From positions 2,294,001 through 2,358,000 of the forward strand of contig OY970394.1 of assembly GCA_963720475.1 (NCBI GenBank): a stretch of 64,000 nucleotides of DNA, read 5' to 3'. Source of the DNA: G963720475 sp963720475. GTDB lineage: Bacteria > Actinomycetota > Thermoleophilia > Solirubrobacterales > Thermoleophilaceae. The notes under the pieces were generated by a model, which saw only the letters and a list, made by a program, of their open reading frames with translations, had not been told where the DNA came from and did no database searches. This document shows positions 1 through 8,466 of the stretch, piece by piece; within the stretch, counting starts at the first letter, position 1; every line of letters starts with the position of its first letter. A program made the position numbers and the translations under genes.

Positions 1-588
1 GATATCGACGTCATGATCGCGCAGGGGAGCGAGGCGGGAGGCCAGGGAATGGCGGCCGGCGTCGGCGTGATGGCACTCCTGCCGCAGGTGGTTGACGCGG
101 TGGACCCGATTCCCGTCCTCGCTGCGGGCGGAGTGGCCGACGGACGAGGTCTAGCCGCCGCGCTCACGCTGGGCGCCGCGGGGGCAAATGTCGGCACGCG
201 TTTTCTCGCCTCTGAGGAGGCAGCTGCCGACCCGGAGTGGAAGCAGCGGATCGTCGAGATCGAGTCGGAGGAAGCGGTGCGTTTCGAGGCTTGGGGGGCG
301 ATCATGCCCGCGCGCGAGGGGAGCTACGACGTGGTTCCGCGCGTGATCCGAACCGACTTCGTGGATGAATGGAGCGGCCGGCACGACGAAGCTAGGGAGA
401 ACGCGGAGCGCCTGCGGACAGAAATCATGGCCACGGTCCAGGAGGGTCGCCCGCATGAACTGACGCCGTTCACGGGACAGACGGCCGGAATGATCGGCGA
501 CGTCCTCCCCGCCGCTGAGATCGTCCGGAACCTTGTCGCCGGGGCGGAGGAGGCACTCGCCCGGGCGGCTGGCCTGCGCCGCGGCTGA
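1..588 (+). CDS. Nitronate monooxygenase, 3' part
   Basis: The reading frame is open from base 1, so the N-terminal part lies outside the window; the first internal ATG is at 13. The visible 195 residues are the C-terminal half of an FMN-dependent nitronate monooxygenase (2-nitropropane dioxygenase family), a TIM-barrel enzyme that oxidises alkyl nitronates. Diagnostic segments are IAQGSEAGG (FMN phosphate loop), LPQVVDAV, IPVLAAGGVADGRG and GANVGTRFLASEEA, followed by the family's helical C-terminus. A plus-strand methyltransferase starts 38 bp downstream. The family call is firm; the substrate is unknown. Confidence 0.88.
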   Translation, partial: DIDVMIAQGSEAGGQGMAAGVGVMALLPQVVDAVDPIPVLAAGGVADGRGLAAALTLGAAGANVGTRFLASEEAAADPEWKQRIVEIESEEAVRFEAWGAIMPAREGSYDVVPRVIRTDFVDEWSGRHDEARENAERLRTEIMATVQEGRPHELTPFTGQTAGMIGDVLPAAEIVRNLVAGAEEALARAAGLRRG

Positions 589-625
589 GGGCGGCGGAAG
601 GCGGTTTCGCGAGTAGATTCCGGGC

Positions 626-1384
626 ATGAGCTTTACCGTCAGCGCCGACTCGTACGACCGCTTCATGGGCAGGTACTCAGTGCCGCTCTCCTCGAGGCTC
701 GCGGACTTCGCCGGAGTCGCCGCCGGACAGCGCGTGCTCGACGTCGGCTGCGGACCGGGCGCTTTGACGGCTGAGCTGGTCGAGCGGCTCGGCGCCCCGC
801 TCGTGTCGGCCGTCGATCCGTCGGAGCCCTTCGTTGAGGCTGTTCGGGAGCGGCACCCGGACGTCGCGGTCGAACGCGCGAGCGCGGAGCGCTTGCCCTT
901 CGCCGACGGGGCGTTCGATGTCGCCCTGGCCCAGCTCGTCGTTAGTTTTATGGCGGATCCGGTTGCCGGACTGCGAGAGATGGCGCGCGTCACATGCGCG
1001 GGCGGCGTCGTGGCCGCCTGCGTCTGGGACCTCGCGGGCGGCCGGGCACCCTTGTCGCCGTTCTGGGATGCCGCACGGGCGCTCGGCCCCGACGTCGAGG
1101 ATGAGTCGAAACGCGCCGGCGCCCGAGAGGGCCACCTCGCAGAGCTCTTCGAGGGGGCAGGGCTGACCGAGATCGTGGAAGACGTCCTCGTTGTGAGCCT
1201 GGAGCATCGGACGTTCGAGGATTGGTGGGAGCCGTTCACCCTCGGTGTGGGCCCGGCGGGCGCCCACCTCGCCAACCTCGACGCGACGCGACAAGCCGAG
1301 TTGCGCGATCGGTGCCGAGAAAATCTTCCGGCCGCCCCGTTCGTGCTCAACGCGCAGGCGTGGGCGGTTCGCGCGATCGGTTAG
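626..1384 (+). CDS. Class I SAM-dependent methyltransferase (copy 1)
   Basis: This 252-residue protein has the Rossmann SAM-binding motif VLDVGCGPGALT near residue 40, an acidic residue closing strand 2 (AVDPSEP) and the post-II region FDVALAQLVVSFM, typical of the UbiE/Methyltransf_11 group. The substrate cannot be inferred. The ATG follows a short gap after the nitronate monooxygenase. Its TAG stop codon (1382-1384) is the first three bases of a tRNA-Pro-derived repeat, so the end of the protein is set by that repeat. A close paralogue of identical length lies at 20371-21129, also just before a copy of the same repeat, which suggests the gene travelled or duplicated together with it. Confidence 0.85.
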   Translation: MSFTVSADSYDRFMGRYSVPLSSRLADFAGVAAGQRVLDVGCGPGALTAELVERLGAPLVSAVDPSEPFVEAVRERHPDVAVERASAERLPFADGAFDVALAQLVVSFMADPVAGLREMARVTCAGGVVAACVWDLAGGRAPLSPFWDAARALGPDVEDESKRAGAREGHLAELFEGAGLTEIVEDVLVVSLEHRTFEDWWEPFTLGVGPAGAHLANLDATRQAELRDRCRENLPAAPFVLNAQAWAVRAIG

Positions 1385-1458
1385 TCGGGGCGACTGGGTT
1401 TGAACCAGCGACCGAGACGATCTAGACAGGTGGGGCGTTTGCAGCAGCCGACCGACCT
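1382..1458 (-). repeat. tRNA-Pro 3'-half repeat R1, internally deleted
   Basis: Bases 1382-1414 match the 3' end of tRNA-Pro(GGG) with one mismatch and then break off. Directly joined are units AGAC, AGAC and GGGC at 9-bp pitch followed by GCAGCAG (1415-1447), which matches the right arm of the conserved block in the better copies. R1 therefore looks like a full element that lost the rest of the tRNA core, the left arm and the centre. It overlaps the stop codon of the preceding methyltransferase and is the leftmost copy in the window. Confidence 0.75.
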
Positions 1459-1548
1459 AGGTGCCGTCGCAGGCAACCACCCGGCAATCGACCTGCGGCC
1501 CTGGGCGCATGAGCCAGGATACTGCGCCTCGATGGCAGGCTCCAAGCG

Positions 1549-2628
1549 ATGAAGCGCCGACTCCGTAGTCGCTGGCCGCTCGCGGGGGGTGTGCTGGTGG
1601 TCTGTGTCCTTGGCGTAGGAACGATCCTCGTCCTGCGCGACCCGAGCCCCGACCCTCCTGCCATCCCGGAGTGTGGCGGTCGTTCTGGCGCGGACTACGC
1701 GTGCTTCGAGAGCCGCTACCGCCGGCTTACCGAGACATGGGGCACCCGGGGCGCGTTCCAGGAACTGAAGCGGGAGTCGAAGGAGAACGCCATTCTGCGG
1801 GCCGTCTGTCATGGCATCACTCACCAGATCGGTCGCACCGCCGCGCGTAAGCGCAGCAGCCTCGCCGACGTCTACGCGCGCGGTGACACCTTCTGCGGCG
1901 CCGGCTACTTTCACGGCGCGATGGAGACGATCGTGCGGCGAATCGGGGTGAAGCGTGCGCTCGCCGACGCCCCGCGCCTGTGCGTCGAGGAGAGCGGCGG
2001 GCTATCCCCTCGCTCCCCCTATCTTCGCAACTGCGTTCATGGTCTCGGCCACGGATTCATGGCCGTGCAGCAAAACGACGTCTTCCGGTCTCTCCCGGCA
2101 TGCGACCGACTGAAGGTGAGCTGGGAGCGTCGGCAGTGCTACGACGGTGTCTTCATGCAGAACGTCATGTCGCGTGACGCGCCGCACTACCCGTCCAAGC
2201 ACCTACGCGACAGCGAACCCCTCTATCCGTGCTCTGCCGTCGAACGTCGCTACAAACCGCGCTGTTACGAACGTCAAACCGTGCAGGTCTTGCTGACTCA
2301 GAACGGCGATTTCGGACGCGCCTTCGAGCTGTGTGACAGCGCGGAGCGCGAGTTCCGCGGTAGCTGTTACATCGGCCTCGGTCGCGATGCCGGAGGCTAT
2401 GGGCTCGACAACCGCGAAACGCCGCCGGCGCGGGCGGCCGAAACGGCGACGCTTTGTCATCTCGGCCGGAGCTCAGAAGCGCGCGAACGCTGCGTGGTCG
2501 GAGCGGCCGAGTTCCTGCTCCGCCAGAGCGAGAGCGACGCCGAGGCACGAGCGCTCTGCGATGCGCTCGAGGCGAGGCTTCACTCCGTCTGCACGAAGGT
2601 GGTCAAGCCAGATCCTCCAGCCGCCTGA
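1549..2628 (+). CDS. Secreted/anchored His- and Cys-rich protein, paralogue 1
   Basis: Unrecognised family, 359 residues. A basic N-terminus and one hydrophobic helix (residues about 12-30) predict a membrane-anchored or exported protein. The ectodomain has evenly spread cysteines and repeated His motifs: CHGITHQIG, GAGYFHGAMETI, NCVHGLGHGFM, then CYDGVFMQN and EPLYPC. All are shared with the proteins at 2676-3830 and 4644-5723, so these residues are under selection. Paired Cys suggest disulfides and the His motifs suggest a metal site; both are inference. It is the first of four consecutive plus-strand genes filling one cassette between repeats R1 and R2. No function is assigned. Confidence 0.8.
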   Translation: MKRRLRSRWPLAGGVLVVCVLGVGTILVLRDPSPDPPAIPECGGRSGADYACFESRYRRLTETWGTRGAFQELKRESKENAILRAVCHGITHQIGRTAARKRSSLADVYARGDTFCGAGYFHGAMETIVRRIGVKRALADAPRLCVEESGGLSPRSPYLRNCVHGLGHGFMAVQQNDVFRSLPACDRLKVSWERRQCYDGVFMQNVMSRDAPHYPSKHLRDSEPLYPCSAVERRYKPRCYERQTVQVLLTQNGDFGRAFELCDSAEREFRGSCYIGLGRDAGGYGLDNRETPPARAAETATLCHLGRSSEARERCVVGAAEFLLRQSESDAEARALCDALEARLHSVCTKVVKPDPPAA

Positions 2629-2675
2629 GCGCTCCGGCCCTTGCGCCGCGTTGAGCGTCTGGTTATGAATAGACG

Positions 2676-3830
2676 ATGCGCTCTCGAGGGAGGAGGCGCG
2701 GGGCTGTCGTCGCCGCACTTCTCATCGTTGTTGGGGCATCAGCCGTGTGGGTCCTACTCACTCGGGACGACGTGACGGCTCAAGCGTCGATCACCAAATG
2801 TGACGGGGCGCAGGAGATCGACTTCGACTGCTACGAGCGCCGCTTTACCGAGCTCGCCCACGCAGCGGGCGCGGACGCCGCGCTGAAGGACCTCGCCCGC
2901 CACCGCAAGCGCCGCGGCTTCGTCCGGCTGGCCTGTCACAAGCTGACCCACCGCGTTGGTCGCGCGGTCGGAAAGGATCGCGGGATCGACGCCTTCCTGG
3001 TCGGCTACCCGCTGTGCTCGTCGGGCTACTACCACGGCGTCGTCGAAGCGGTCATGAAGCCGATGGGACGGGGAGCGCTCGCACGGGCCGACACGGTGTG
3101 CGAGAGCTTGCGCGGTCGCGCCCGCTACTCCGCCGACCACTACAACTGCGCCCACGGAATGGGGCACGGCTACATGGAGCTCTTCCGCAGCAACGCCTTC
3201 AAGTCCGTCGGAGGGTGCGACGCGCTGACTGACCATTGGGAACGTGAGCACTGCTACGGCGGGGTCTTCATGGAGAACTTGTCCGCACTCGACAACGTGC
3301 GGCGGCCACCCGATGTGAGGCCGAGCGATCCGCTCTACCCGTGCAATGTGATCGGGGTCCACTACAAGCCCGAGTGCTACGACAAGCAGACCACCTACGC
3401 GCTCGTTATCAACGACAACGACTTCGGCTCGGTGTTCGACCTTTGCTCGAAACAGGCGCGCGGGTTCCGAAGGGCCTGTTACGTCGGAGTCGGGGGCAAC
3501 GCCGGCATCCAGAGCAGCAAGCTGATCCGCGGCAAGAGATACAAGACGACGATGCTCCACGAGCTCTGCGACTTGGGGCGTGATCGCACGGCCCGCGAGC
3601 AGTGCATCGTCGGCGCGCTCCGGACGATGCTGCGCGACCTCGCCGACGGAGGGCCACGGGTCAGGGGGCTGTGCAGGTCTTACAAGGAGGCGGGCGACCG
3701 CCGCACGTACGCGTTCTGTCAGGAGGAGCTCGCGGCTGCATACCGCGAGTTGCCGCTGCAGCTCAACCAGCGGAAGGAGTTCCACTGCAATCTGAGCGAG
3801 ATCGGAGCGCCTCGCTCGAGACACGACTGA
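2676..3830 (+). CDS. Secreted/anchored His- and Cys-rich protein, paralogue 2
   Basis: This 384-residue member of the three-gene family has an N-terminal hydrophobic anchor (about residues 10-29) and the conserved landmarks CHKLTHRVG, SSGYYHGVVEAV, NCAHGMGHGYM, CYGGVFMEN and DPLYPC in the same order and similar spacing as its neighbours. It starts 47 bp after paralogue 1 and ends 11 bp before a lipoprotein gene, so the set is probably one operon. The C-terminal extension is longer than in the other two copies and carries two further Cys. Function is unknown; an extracytoplasmic metal-dependent role is speculation from the invariant His and Cys. Confidence 0.8.
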   Translation: MRSRGRRRGAVVAALLIVVGASAVWVLLTRDDVTAQASITKCDGAQEIDFDCYERRFTELAHAAGADAALKDLARHRKRRGFVRLACHKLTHRVGRAVGKDRGIDAFLVGYPLCSSGYYHGVVEAVMKPMGRGALARADTVCESLRGRARYSADHYNCAHGMGHGYMELFRSNAFKSVGGCDALTDHWEREHCYGGVFMENLSALDNVRRPPDVRPSDPLYPCNVIGVHYKPECYDKQTTYALVINDNDFGSVFDLCSKQARGFRRACYVGVGGNAGIQSSKLIRGKRYKTTMLHELCDLGRDRTAREQCIVGALRTMLRDLADGGPRVRGLCRSYKEAGDRRTYAFCQEELAAAYRELPLQLNQRKEFHCNLSEIGAPRSRHD

Positions 3831-3841
3831 GGGAGGGACGG

Positions 3842-4621
3842 ATGAGACGTTTGCTCGTGATACTGGCTGTCGCCGCGTCGGCGGGGGTGATCGTCGGCTG
3901 CGGTGATGACGATGACAAGGAAAAGGCCGAGGCGACGAAGCAGAAGGACTACTTCGGCTGGGTGCTCGGGACGAAGGAGCCGACGGCGGTCGCGCTCGAT
4001 CTCGACGAGCCGGATGAGCAGGGGAAGGTCAAGGTCAAGGCCTATGTCTGCGACGGCCTCGGGGCGCCGGACGGCAAGGCAGTCTGGTTCGTGGGCATGG
4101 TCGATCCAGACGAGGTCAACGCGCGCGGCGGGAGCGTCACGCTCAAGTCGGCCAGCGGTAAGGAGAGACTCGTGATAGCGAACCTCTCTCAGCCGGCGAT
4201 CTCGGGCTCGTTCACAACCGCCGACGGAGAAAAAAGCCAGTTCGTAGCCAACCCGGCGCAGGACGGTGCTGGGATCTACTCAGTGACGCTGAACGAGAAC
4301 CTCGAATACAGCGGAACATCGACCGACGGCTCGAAGCTCACCGCCAAGGCCGACGAGAAGGGCGCCACGAAGGGCACGATCAAGACGGCAGACGGCGAGG
4401 AGCTCGACTTCTCGGTCCAGAGCCTGGCACTGGCGACGCCGGCGCAGTTGAGCCAGCGCGCCGTGTCCGACAGCTACAAGCGCTACGTCAAGAACAACCA
4501 GGTACCGGGTCAGTACGTAGCGGTGATCGCCCCCGGCGGGGGCTGGTGGCTCGGCCGTAGCGGAGACGTGAGAGGAGGGAGGCCGGGCCTGAACATCATC
4601 GGGCTCGACAAGAAGTGCTAG
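3842..4621 (+). CDS. Putative lipoprotein
   Basis: A 259-residue exported protein with a lipoprotein signal (hydrophobic run ending VIVGC) followed by the acidic linker GDDDDKEKAEA typical of actinobacterial lipoproteins. A strong ribosome site, GGGAGGG, precedes the ATG. The mature part is beta-rich with Lys/Asp/Gly repeats, and its last third ends in an Arg/Gly-rich segment with a terminal Cys. No family is recognised. It sits between the second and third His/Cys-rich paralogues in the same direction, which suggests that it works with them at the cell surface. Confidence 0.8.
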   Translation: MRRLLVILAVAASAGVIVGCGDDDDKEKAEATKQKDYFGWVLGTKEPTAVALDLDEPDEQGKVKVKAYVCDGLGAPDGKAVWFVGMVDPDEVNARGGSVTLKSASGKERLVIANLSQPAISGSFTTADGEKSQFVANPAQDGAGIYSVTLNENLEYSGTSTDGSKLTAKADEKGATKGTIKTADGEELDFSVQSLALATPAQLSQRAVSDSYKRYVKNNQVPGQYVAVIAPGGGWWLGRSGDVRGGRPGLNIIGLDKKC

Positions 4622-4643
4622 CCAGCAGCGTGCGCGGGGTCGT

Positions 4644-5723
4644 GTGAGCGACAGGTTCGGGACGCGACGCCGGATCGCGCTGATCGTCGCGGTCGCTGTC
4701 GGCGTCGCGATCATCGGGACGCTGCTCGTTGTGCTCGTGCGGGGCGGAGAAGCAAAGCCGCCGTCCTGCACGGGCGCCGCGGCTCTGAATCTCGACTGCC
4801 AGAAACGGCGATTCGCGACGATCCTGGGGCAGTCCGGCCCCGAAACCGCGTTCACGGAGCTGAAACGGAGCTACCGTCGGGAGGGGTTCGTCAGGAACGG
4901 GTGCCACCCGATCGTTCACGCGATGGGGAACGCGGCAGCCGACCGGTACGGCTCGGTGGCGGAGGCGTACGGACGGGGGGACTCCTTCTGCTCCGCGGGC
5001 TACTACCACGGCGTCGTGGAGCGCATCATCCAGGACGGCGGCCCCCGAAAGATGCTGAGCCGTGCGGACCGGCTGTGCGCGGACCTCGGTGGCCGCGCGC
5101 GCCACTCGATCTACCACCGCAACTGCGCACATGGCCTGGGACACGGATTCATGGCCGTCCGGAACTACGAACTGCGTGACTCGCTGGGCACGTGCGACTC
5201 GCTTCGTGACCCGTGGGAGCGCCGGTCTTGTTACGGCGGCGTATTCATGGAGAACGTGATGACGCTCGGGCGCAATCGCGGACCGAGCAGATACCTACGG
5301 CCGGAAGAGCCGCTCTACCCGTGCAGGGCGCTCGAGCGGAAATACCGTGAGATGTGTTTCCAAAAACAAACGGGTTACGCGCTCTTCATCAGCGACGACG
5401 ATTTTGGCGCGGTGTTCGTGCTCTGCTCCAAGATCGAGCGGGCGTTCCGCGCCGCATGCCATCAGGGCCTCGGGACGAACATCGCGGTCCATTACCTGAA
5501 GCGGATCTTCCGCGGCGCGGACCGCACCGGGCTCACGGCCGCCACGTGCGCAATCGCCCGCGACAGGGATGCGCGGCAGAACTGCATCAAGGGCGCGGTG
5601 CGGGCGGTGATCAACTATTACCACGGCGTCCTTCAGGCGAAGCGCATCTGCGAAGCGGTGAAACCCGCGCTGCAGTCCGGCTGCCTCGACGTCGTGGCGG
5701 ACAAGAAGACGTGGCCCGAGTGA
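4644..5723 (+). CDS. Secreted/anchored His- and Cys-rich protein, paralogue 3
   Basis: The third paralogue, 359 residues, starts at a GTG 22 bp after the lipoprotein stop. An N-terminal anchor helix (about residues 8-30) is followed by CHPIVHAMG, SAGYYHGVVERI, NCAHGLGHGFM, CYGGVFMENVM and EPLYPC. The order and spacing match the two upstream paralogues, while the intervening residues differ widely. Three diverged copies in one cassette mean old duplications rather than recent amplification. It ends about 75 bp before repeat R2. Function unknown. Confidence 0.8.
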   Translation: MSDRFGTRRRIALIVAVAVGVAIIGTLLVVLVRGGEAKPPSCTGAAALNLDCQKRRFATILGQSGPETAFTELKRSYRREGFVRNGCHPIVHAMGNAAADRYGSVAEAYGRGDSFCSAGYYHGVVERIIQDGGPRKMLSRADRLCADLGGRARHSIYHRNCAHGLGHGFMAVRNYELRDSLGTCDSLRDPWERRSCYGGVFMENVMTLGRNRGPSRYLRPEEPLYPCRALERKYREMCFQKQTGYALFISDDDFGAVFVLCSKIERAFRAACHQGLGTNIAVHYLKRIFRGADRTGLTAATCAIARDRDARQNCIKGAVRAVINYYHGVLQAKRICEAVKPALQSGCLDVVADKKTWPE

Positions 5724-5797
5724 TCCGATGGCGTCCCGCCGCAAGCGTGTACAACAAACGTCGATGTCTTCACCCGCGGGACGACGGGCATTCCGCC

Positions 5798-5954
5798 TAG
5801 TCGGGGCGACTGGATTTGAACCAGCGACCGCTCGGCCCCCAGCCGACTAACTAGACGCGTAGATGTGTTTGATGCGTCCGCGACGTCCTACGCGTCAGCG
5901 GTTATGGACGATCCGGACCCATGAGACACAGCAGTCGGTACCAAAGCGGTACCA
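5798..5954 (-). repeat. tRNA-Pro attachment-like element R2
   Basis: Bases 5798-5845 match the tRNA-Pro 3' half in the same orientation as the intact gene at 26723-26796. Then come GTTT, GTCC and GTCC at 9-bp pitch (5867-5888), a 17-bp centre (5889-5905), GGAC, GGAC and AGAC at 9-bp pitch (5906-5927), and CGGTACC-N5-GGTACC ending near 5954. It separates the His/Cys-rich cassette from the PI-PLC-like cassette. Short spurious reading frames arise from the tRNA part. Confidence 0.85.
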
Positions 5955-5992
5955 CGACGTGCTTCCCAGATCCCGAACGACCTCCCCACCGG

Positions 5993-8464
5993 CTACGGCG
6001 GATTGATCACCTGCGGCGGTGGCGGGTCGACCGGTTGAGGAGGCGGCGGGTTGATCGGCTCGAGCGGCGGCGCGAGCCCTTGGTTCGCGAGCCGTTGCTG
6101 GTTCATCAGGACCATGTGGTCGACGTAGGTCCGGCCCTGACGCGAGCGGATGGTGCCCACGTCGTCGCTGATGACGATATTCGCGTCGTCGCCCCACTTC
6201 GTGATGATGTCGGTGGTCGAGGGGAACGTCGAGGAGATCGGTGTGAACAGGCTGCTTTCCCAGTCGAGCAGCGTTGCGGGACACTTGCCGGCGCCGGCGA
6301 GCTTGTACCAGGCGTAGCGGGTCTTGGCGTCGGTAGGCGACGTATACAGAACCTGGGTGACCATGAAGACCGTCTGGCTCACCGGCTGGTCTTTCCGATA
6401 GGTGTTGAGCGGAGAACCCACGAGCTTCGGACCGTTCGTGGTGCCGTAGGGGTACTCCTGGATGTAGGTGTTCTGGCCGGTCGGGTTGTTGCACTTGAGC
6501 TCAGGCTGCGCGTTCGGCGATTGGCTGTTGATGCCAACCCGGTCCTTGGGCACGTACGCCCCGTAGCCCGACTCCTCCACGAACGCGGGCAGTTTCTGCA
6601 GGAAGCTCTTGTCGTAGTCGGCCTTCGGCCCGCCAACAGCGTTGTACCTGTGCAGCAGCACGAGGACGTTGCCGCTCGGCGCCGGGAAGTCGTAGAGATC
6701 CTGCAGCTTCATGCGCGCAAACGTGTTCGGCGCGACGCTGCCCGGAGGGTCGAGCGTCACGTCCTTGATGCCGAAGACGTCGAACTTGGTGTTCGTCACG
6801 TTCTTGACGATGCTGGGACGCGCGCTGAACACGTTCTGGAACTGCGCGACGTGAGGAGTCTTCCCGGCGTCGCAAACGGTCAGGTCGACGATGATCGGCT
6901 CGCGCTTCTTGTGGGCTCCGGCCCACTGGGCGATCGTCGCGAGATCCTGGTCGAGCGTGCTCTGGGTGAACGTCGAGTGGTAACTGCGCCAGACGTTGTA
7001 GTAGGTGTCGTACCCCGCCCGGATGTCGAAGTAGCGAATCCCTAGATCGAGCTGCTGGCGAAGGTTGAGCCGCTGGGCGACGGCCAGGTTGTAGATGAAC
7101 GGCGCAGCGAGCGTCTCAGCCTCGTTGCTCGGGTCGCACTCCGGGTGGAAGAGGTCGGTGTTCGCCGCCCCGAGTTGGGCGGTACCCGAGTCGTGCGAGC
7201 CGGGGATCGCCACGTTCGTCAGCTGTGTCTGCGCCCGCTTCGTTCCGGGCGGGTATAGGCATGACATCCAGACCGCGCCGGCGCCCGTGCAGTCCGCGGC
7301 GGGCTTATACGGGTCCGGGCCAGAGGACTGGACGACGGTAATGAATTGGTGCCCTCCGGATTGGACGAACTGCTGGCGCAGTCCAAAGTCGTTCAGCGTC
7401 GCCTGCGGATAGGCCCCCTTTGCGTCGAAGGAGTAGAGCGCCGCCGTGTGCAGCCCAGCCTCTGTGTCAGCTCCGATCACGAAGTTGCTTGTGGCGCTGT
7501 GACAGGAGTCATTCGGCCCGGGGAACTTGATGGGGTCGGGCCAGCGCGGGTAGCGAGCTTGCCTCTTGTCATTCGGATCGTCCTCTCCAGGGGCGATGTA
7601 TCGAGTCGACATCTCGAAGCCGAACTGCCGCGCCTCGGCGTTGAAGAGCAGCGACGCCGCCTGAGGTGTCTGCCCGTCAGGCGCGTTCGCGATCGGCGTG
7701 TAGTTGTGGACGCCATCGAGCAGGTTCTTGTCAGTCTGGAGCGTCATCGTCGTCTGGTAGTCGGGTGCCATCGCAGCTGAATTCACGCTGGAGAGGTCAG
7801 AGACATGCCCCGAGTTGTATGGGCTGGCGTACATACAGATCCCGGCGCCGGCGGTCCCGACGATCGGTACGCCGGTGGCGTTATGGAAGGTGACCTGCCC
7901 GCTCGGGCCGCCGAGGACCGGGGTTCCATCCTTCAGGGCCCCGCCCGAGGCGGCAGCGGTGTTGGTGTGGTCGAGCGCGGAATCGCTGTCGATGTTGCGC
8001 GCGTGCTGCGCCAAGACCGTGACGTAGTCCTCGGGTGGGCGACGACGCTTGGCCCGCGTCGCGGTGAAGCGCTTGCCGACGCCCGCGCGCCGCAGGGCGC
8101 GCGCTGCCCTGCCGCGGACGACGAACTCGTAATGAGTCGTGCGGCCGCTCGGAATCCTCGCGCGGCTGCGGCGCTCGACGTACGGTTTCTCGACCTTCTT
8201 GGACTTCCACACGCGCAGCTTCACGAGCGTGCGCTCCGGGTCGTCGCCGACGCGTGGATAGCGCACCGAGAATCTGATCAGCACGCCGTGCTCGGCGCGG
8301 CGCATGCGGAAATCGCGAATCTTCGGCGGAGCGTCGATCGAGCGGCCAAGCGCCTGCTTGCTCGGACTTGCAGCCTCGGTAGCACTCGGCGGAACGGCTG
8401 CTGCGATCCCTGCCAGAGCGCAAGCGACTGCGATCGCCCCGCCCCGCGAGTGCGAGCGCGCCAC
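5993..8464 (-). CDS. Secreted PI-PLC-like phosphodiesterase, paralogue 1
   Basis: An 823-residue exported protein with the signal sequence MARSHSRGGAIAV...ATEA. The middle region carries a PI-PLC X-type core: IPGSHDSGTAQ (catalytic His-Asp), LDLGIRYFDIRAG (Arg), SYHSTFTQSTLDQDL (second His) and REPIIVDLTVC. These are the residues used for phosphodiester cleavage in bacterial PI-PLCs. The N-terminal part has an all-beta segment around TFHNATGVPIVG, and the C-terminus ends in a Pro-rich tail (PPPPQPVDPPPP) that may span the wall. The gene starts 2 bp after its upstream paralogue, so both are probably cotranscribed. The substrate lipid or glycan is unknown. Confidence 0.8.
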   Translation of the reverse strand: MARSHSRGGAIAVACALAGIAAAVPPSATEAASPSKQALGRSIDAPPKIRDFRMRRAEHGVLIRFSVRYPRVGDDPERTLVKLRVWKSKKVEKPYVERRSRARIPSGRTTHYEFVVRGRAARALRRAGVGKRFTATRAKRRRPPEDYVTVLAQHARNIDSDSALDHTNTAAASGGALKDGTPVLGGPSGQVTFHNATGVPIVGTAGAGICMYASPYNSGHVSDLSSVNSAAMAPDYQTTMTLQTDKNLLDGVHNYTPIANAPDGQTPQAASLLFNAEARQFGFEMSTRYIAPGEDDPNDKRQARYPRWPDPIKFPGPNDSCHSATSNFVIGADTEAGLHTAALYSFDAKGAYPQATLNDFGLRQQFVQSGGHQFITVVQSSGPDPYKPAADCTGAGAVWMSCLYPPGTKRAQTQLTNVAIPGSHDSGTAQLGAANTDLFHPECDPSNEAETLAAPFIYNLAVAQRLNLRQQLDLGIRYFDIRAGYDTYYNVWRSYHSTFTQSTLDQDLATIAQWAGAHKKREPIIVDLTVCDAGKTPHVAQFQNVFSARPSIVKNVTNTKFDVFGIKDVTLDPPGSVAPNTFARMKLQDLYDFPAPSGNVLVLLHRYNAVGGPKADYDKSFLQKLPAFVEESGYGAYVPKDRVGINSQSPNAQPELKCNNPTGQNTYIQEYPYGTTNGPKLVGSPLNTYRKDQPVSQTVFMVTQVLYTSPTDAKTRYAWYKLAGAGKCPATLLDWESSLFTPISSTFPSTTDIITKWGDDANIVISDDVGTIRSRQGRTYVDHMVLMNQQRLANQGLAPPLEPINPPPPQPVDPPPPQVINPP

Positions 8465-8466
8465 GG

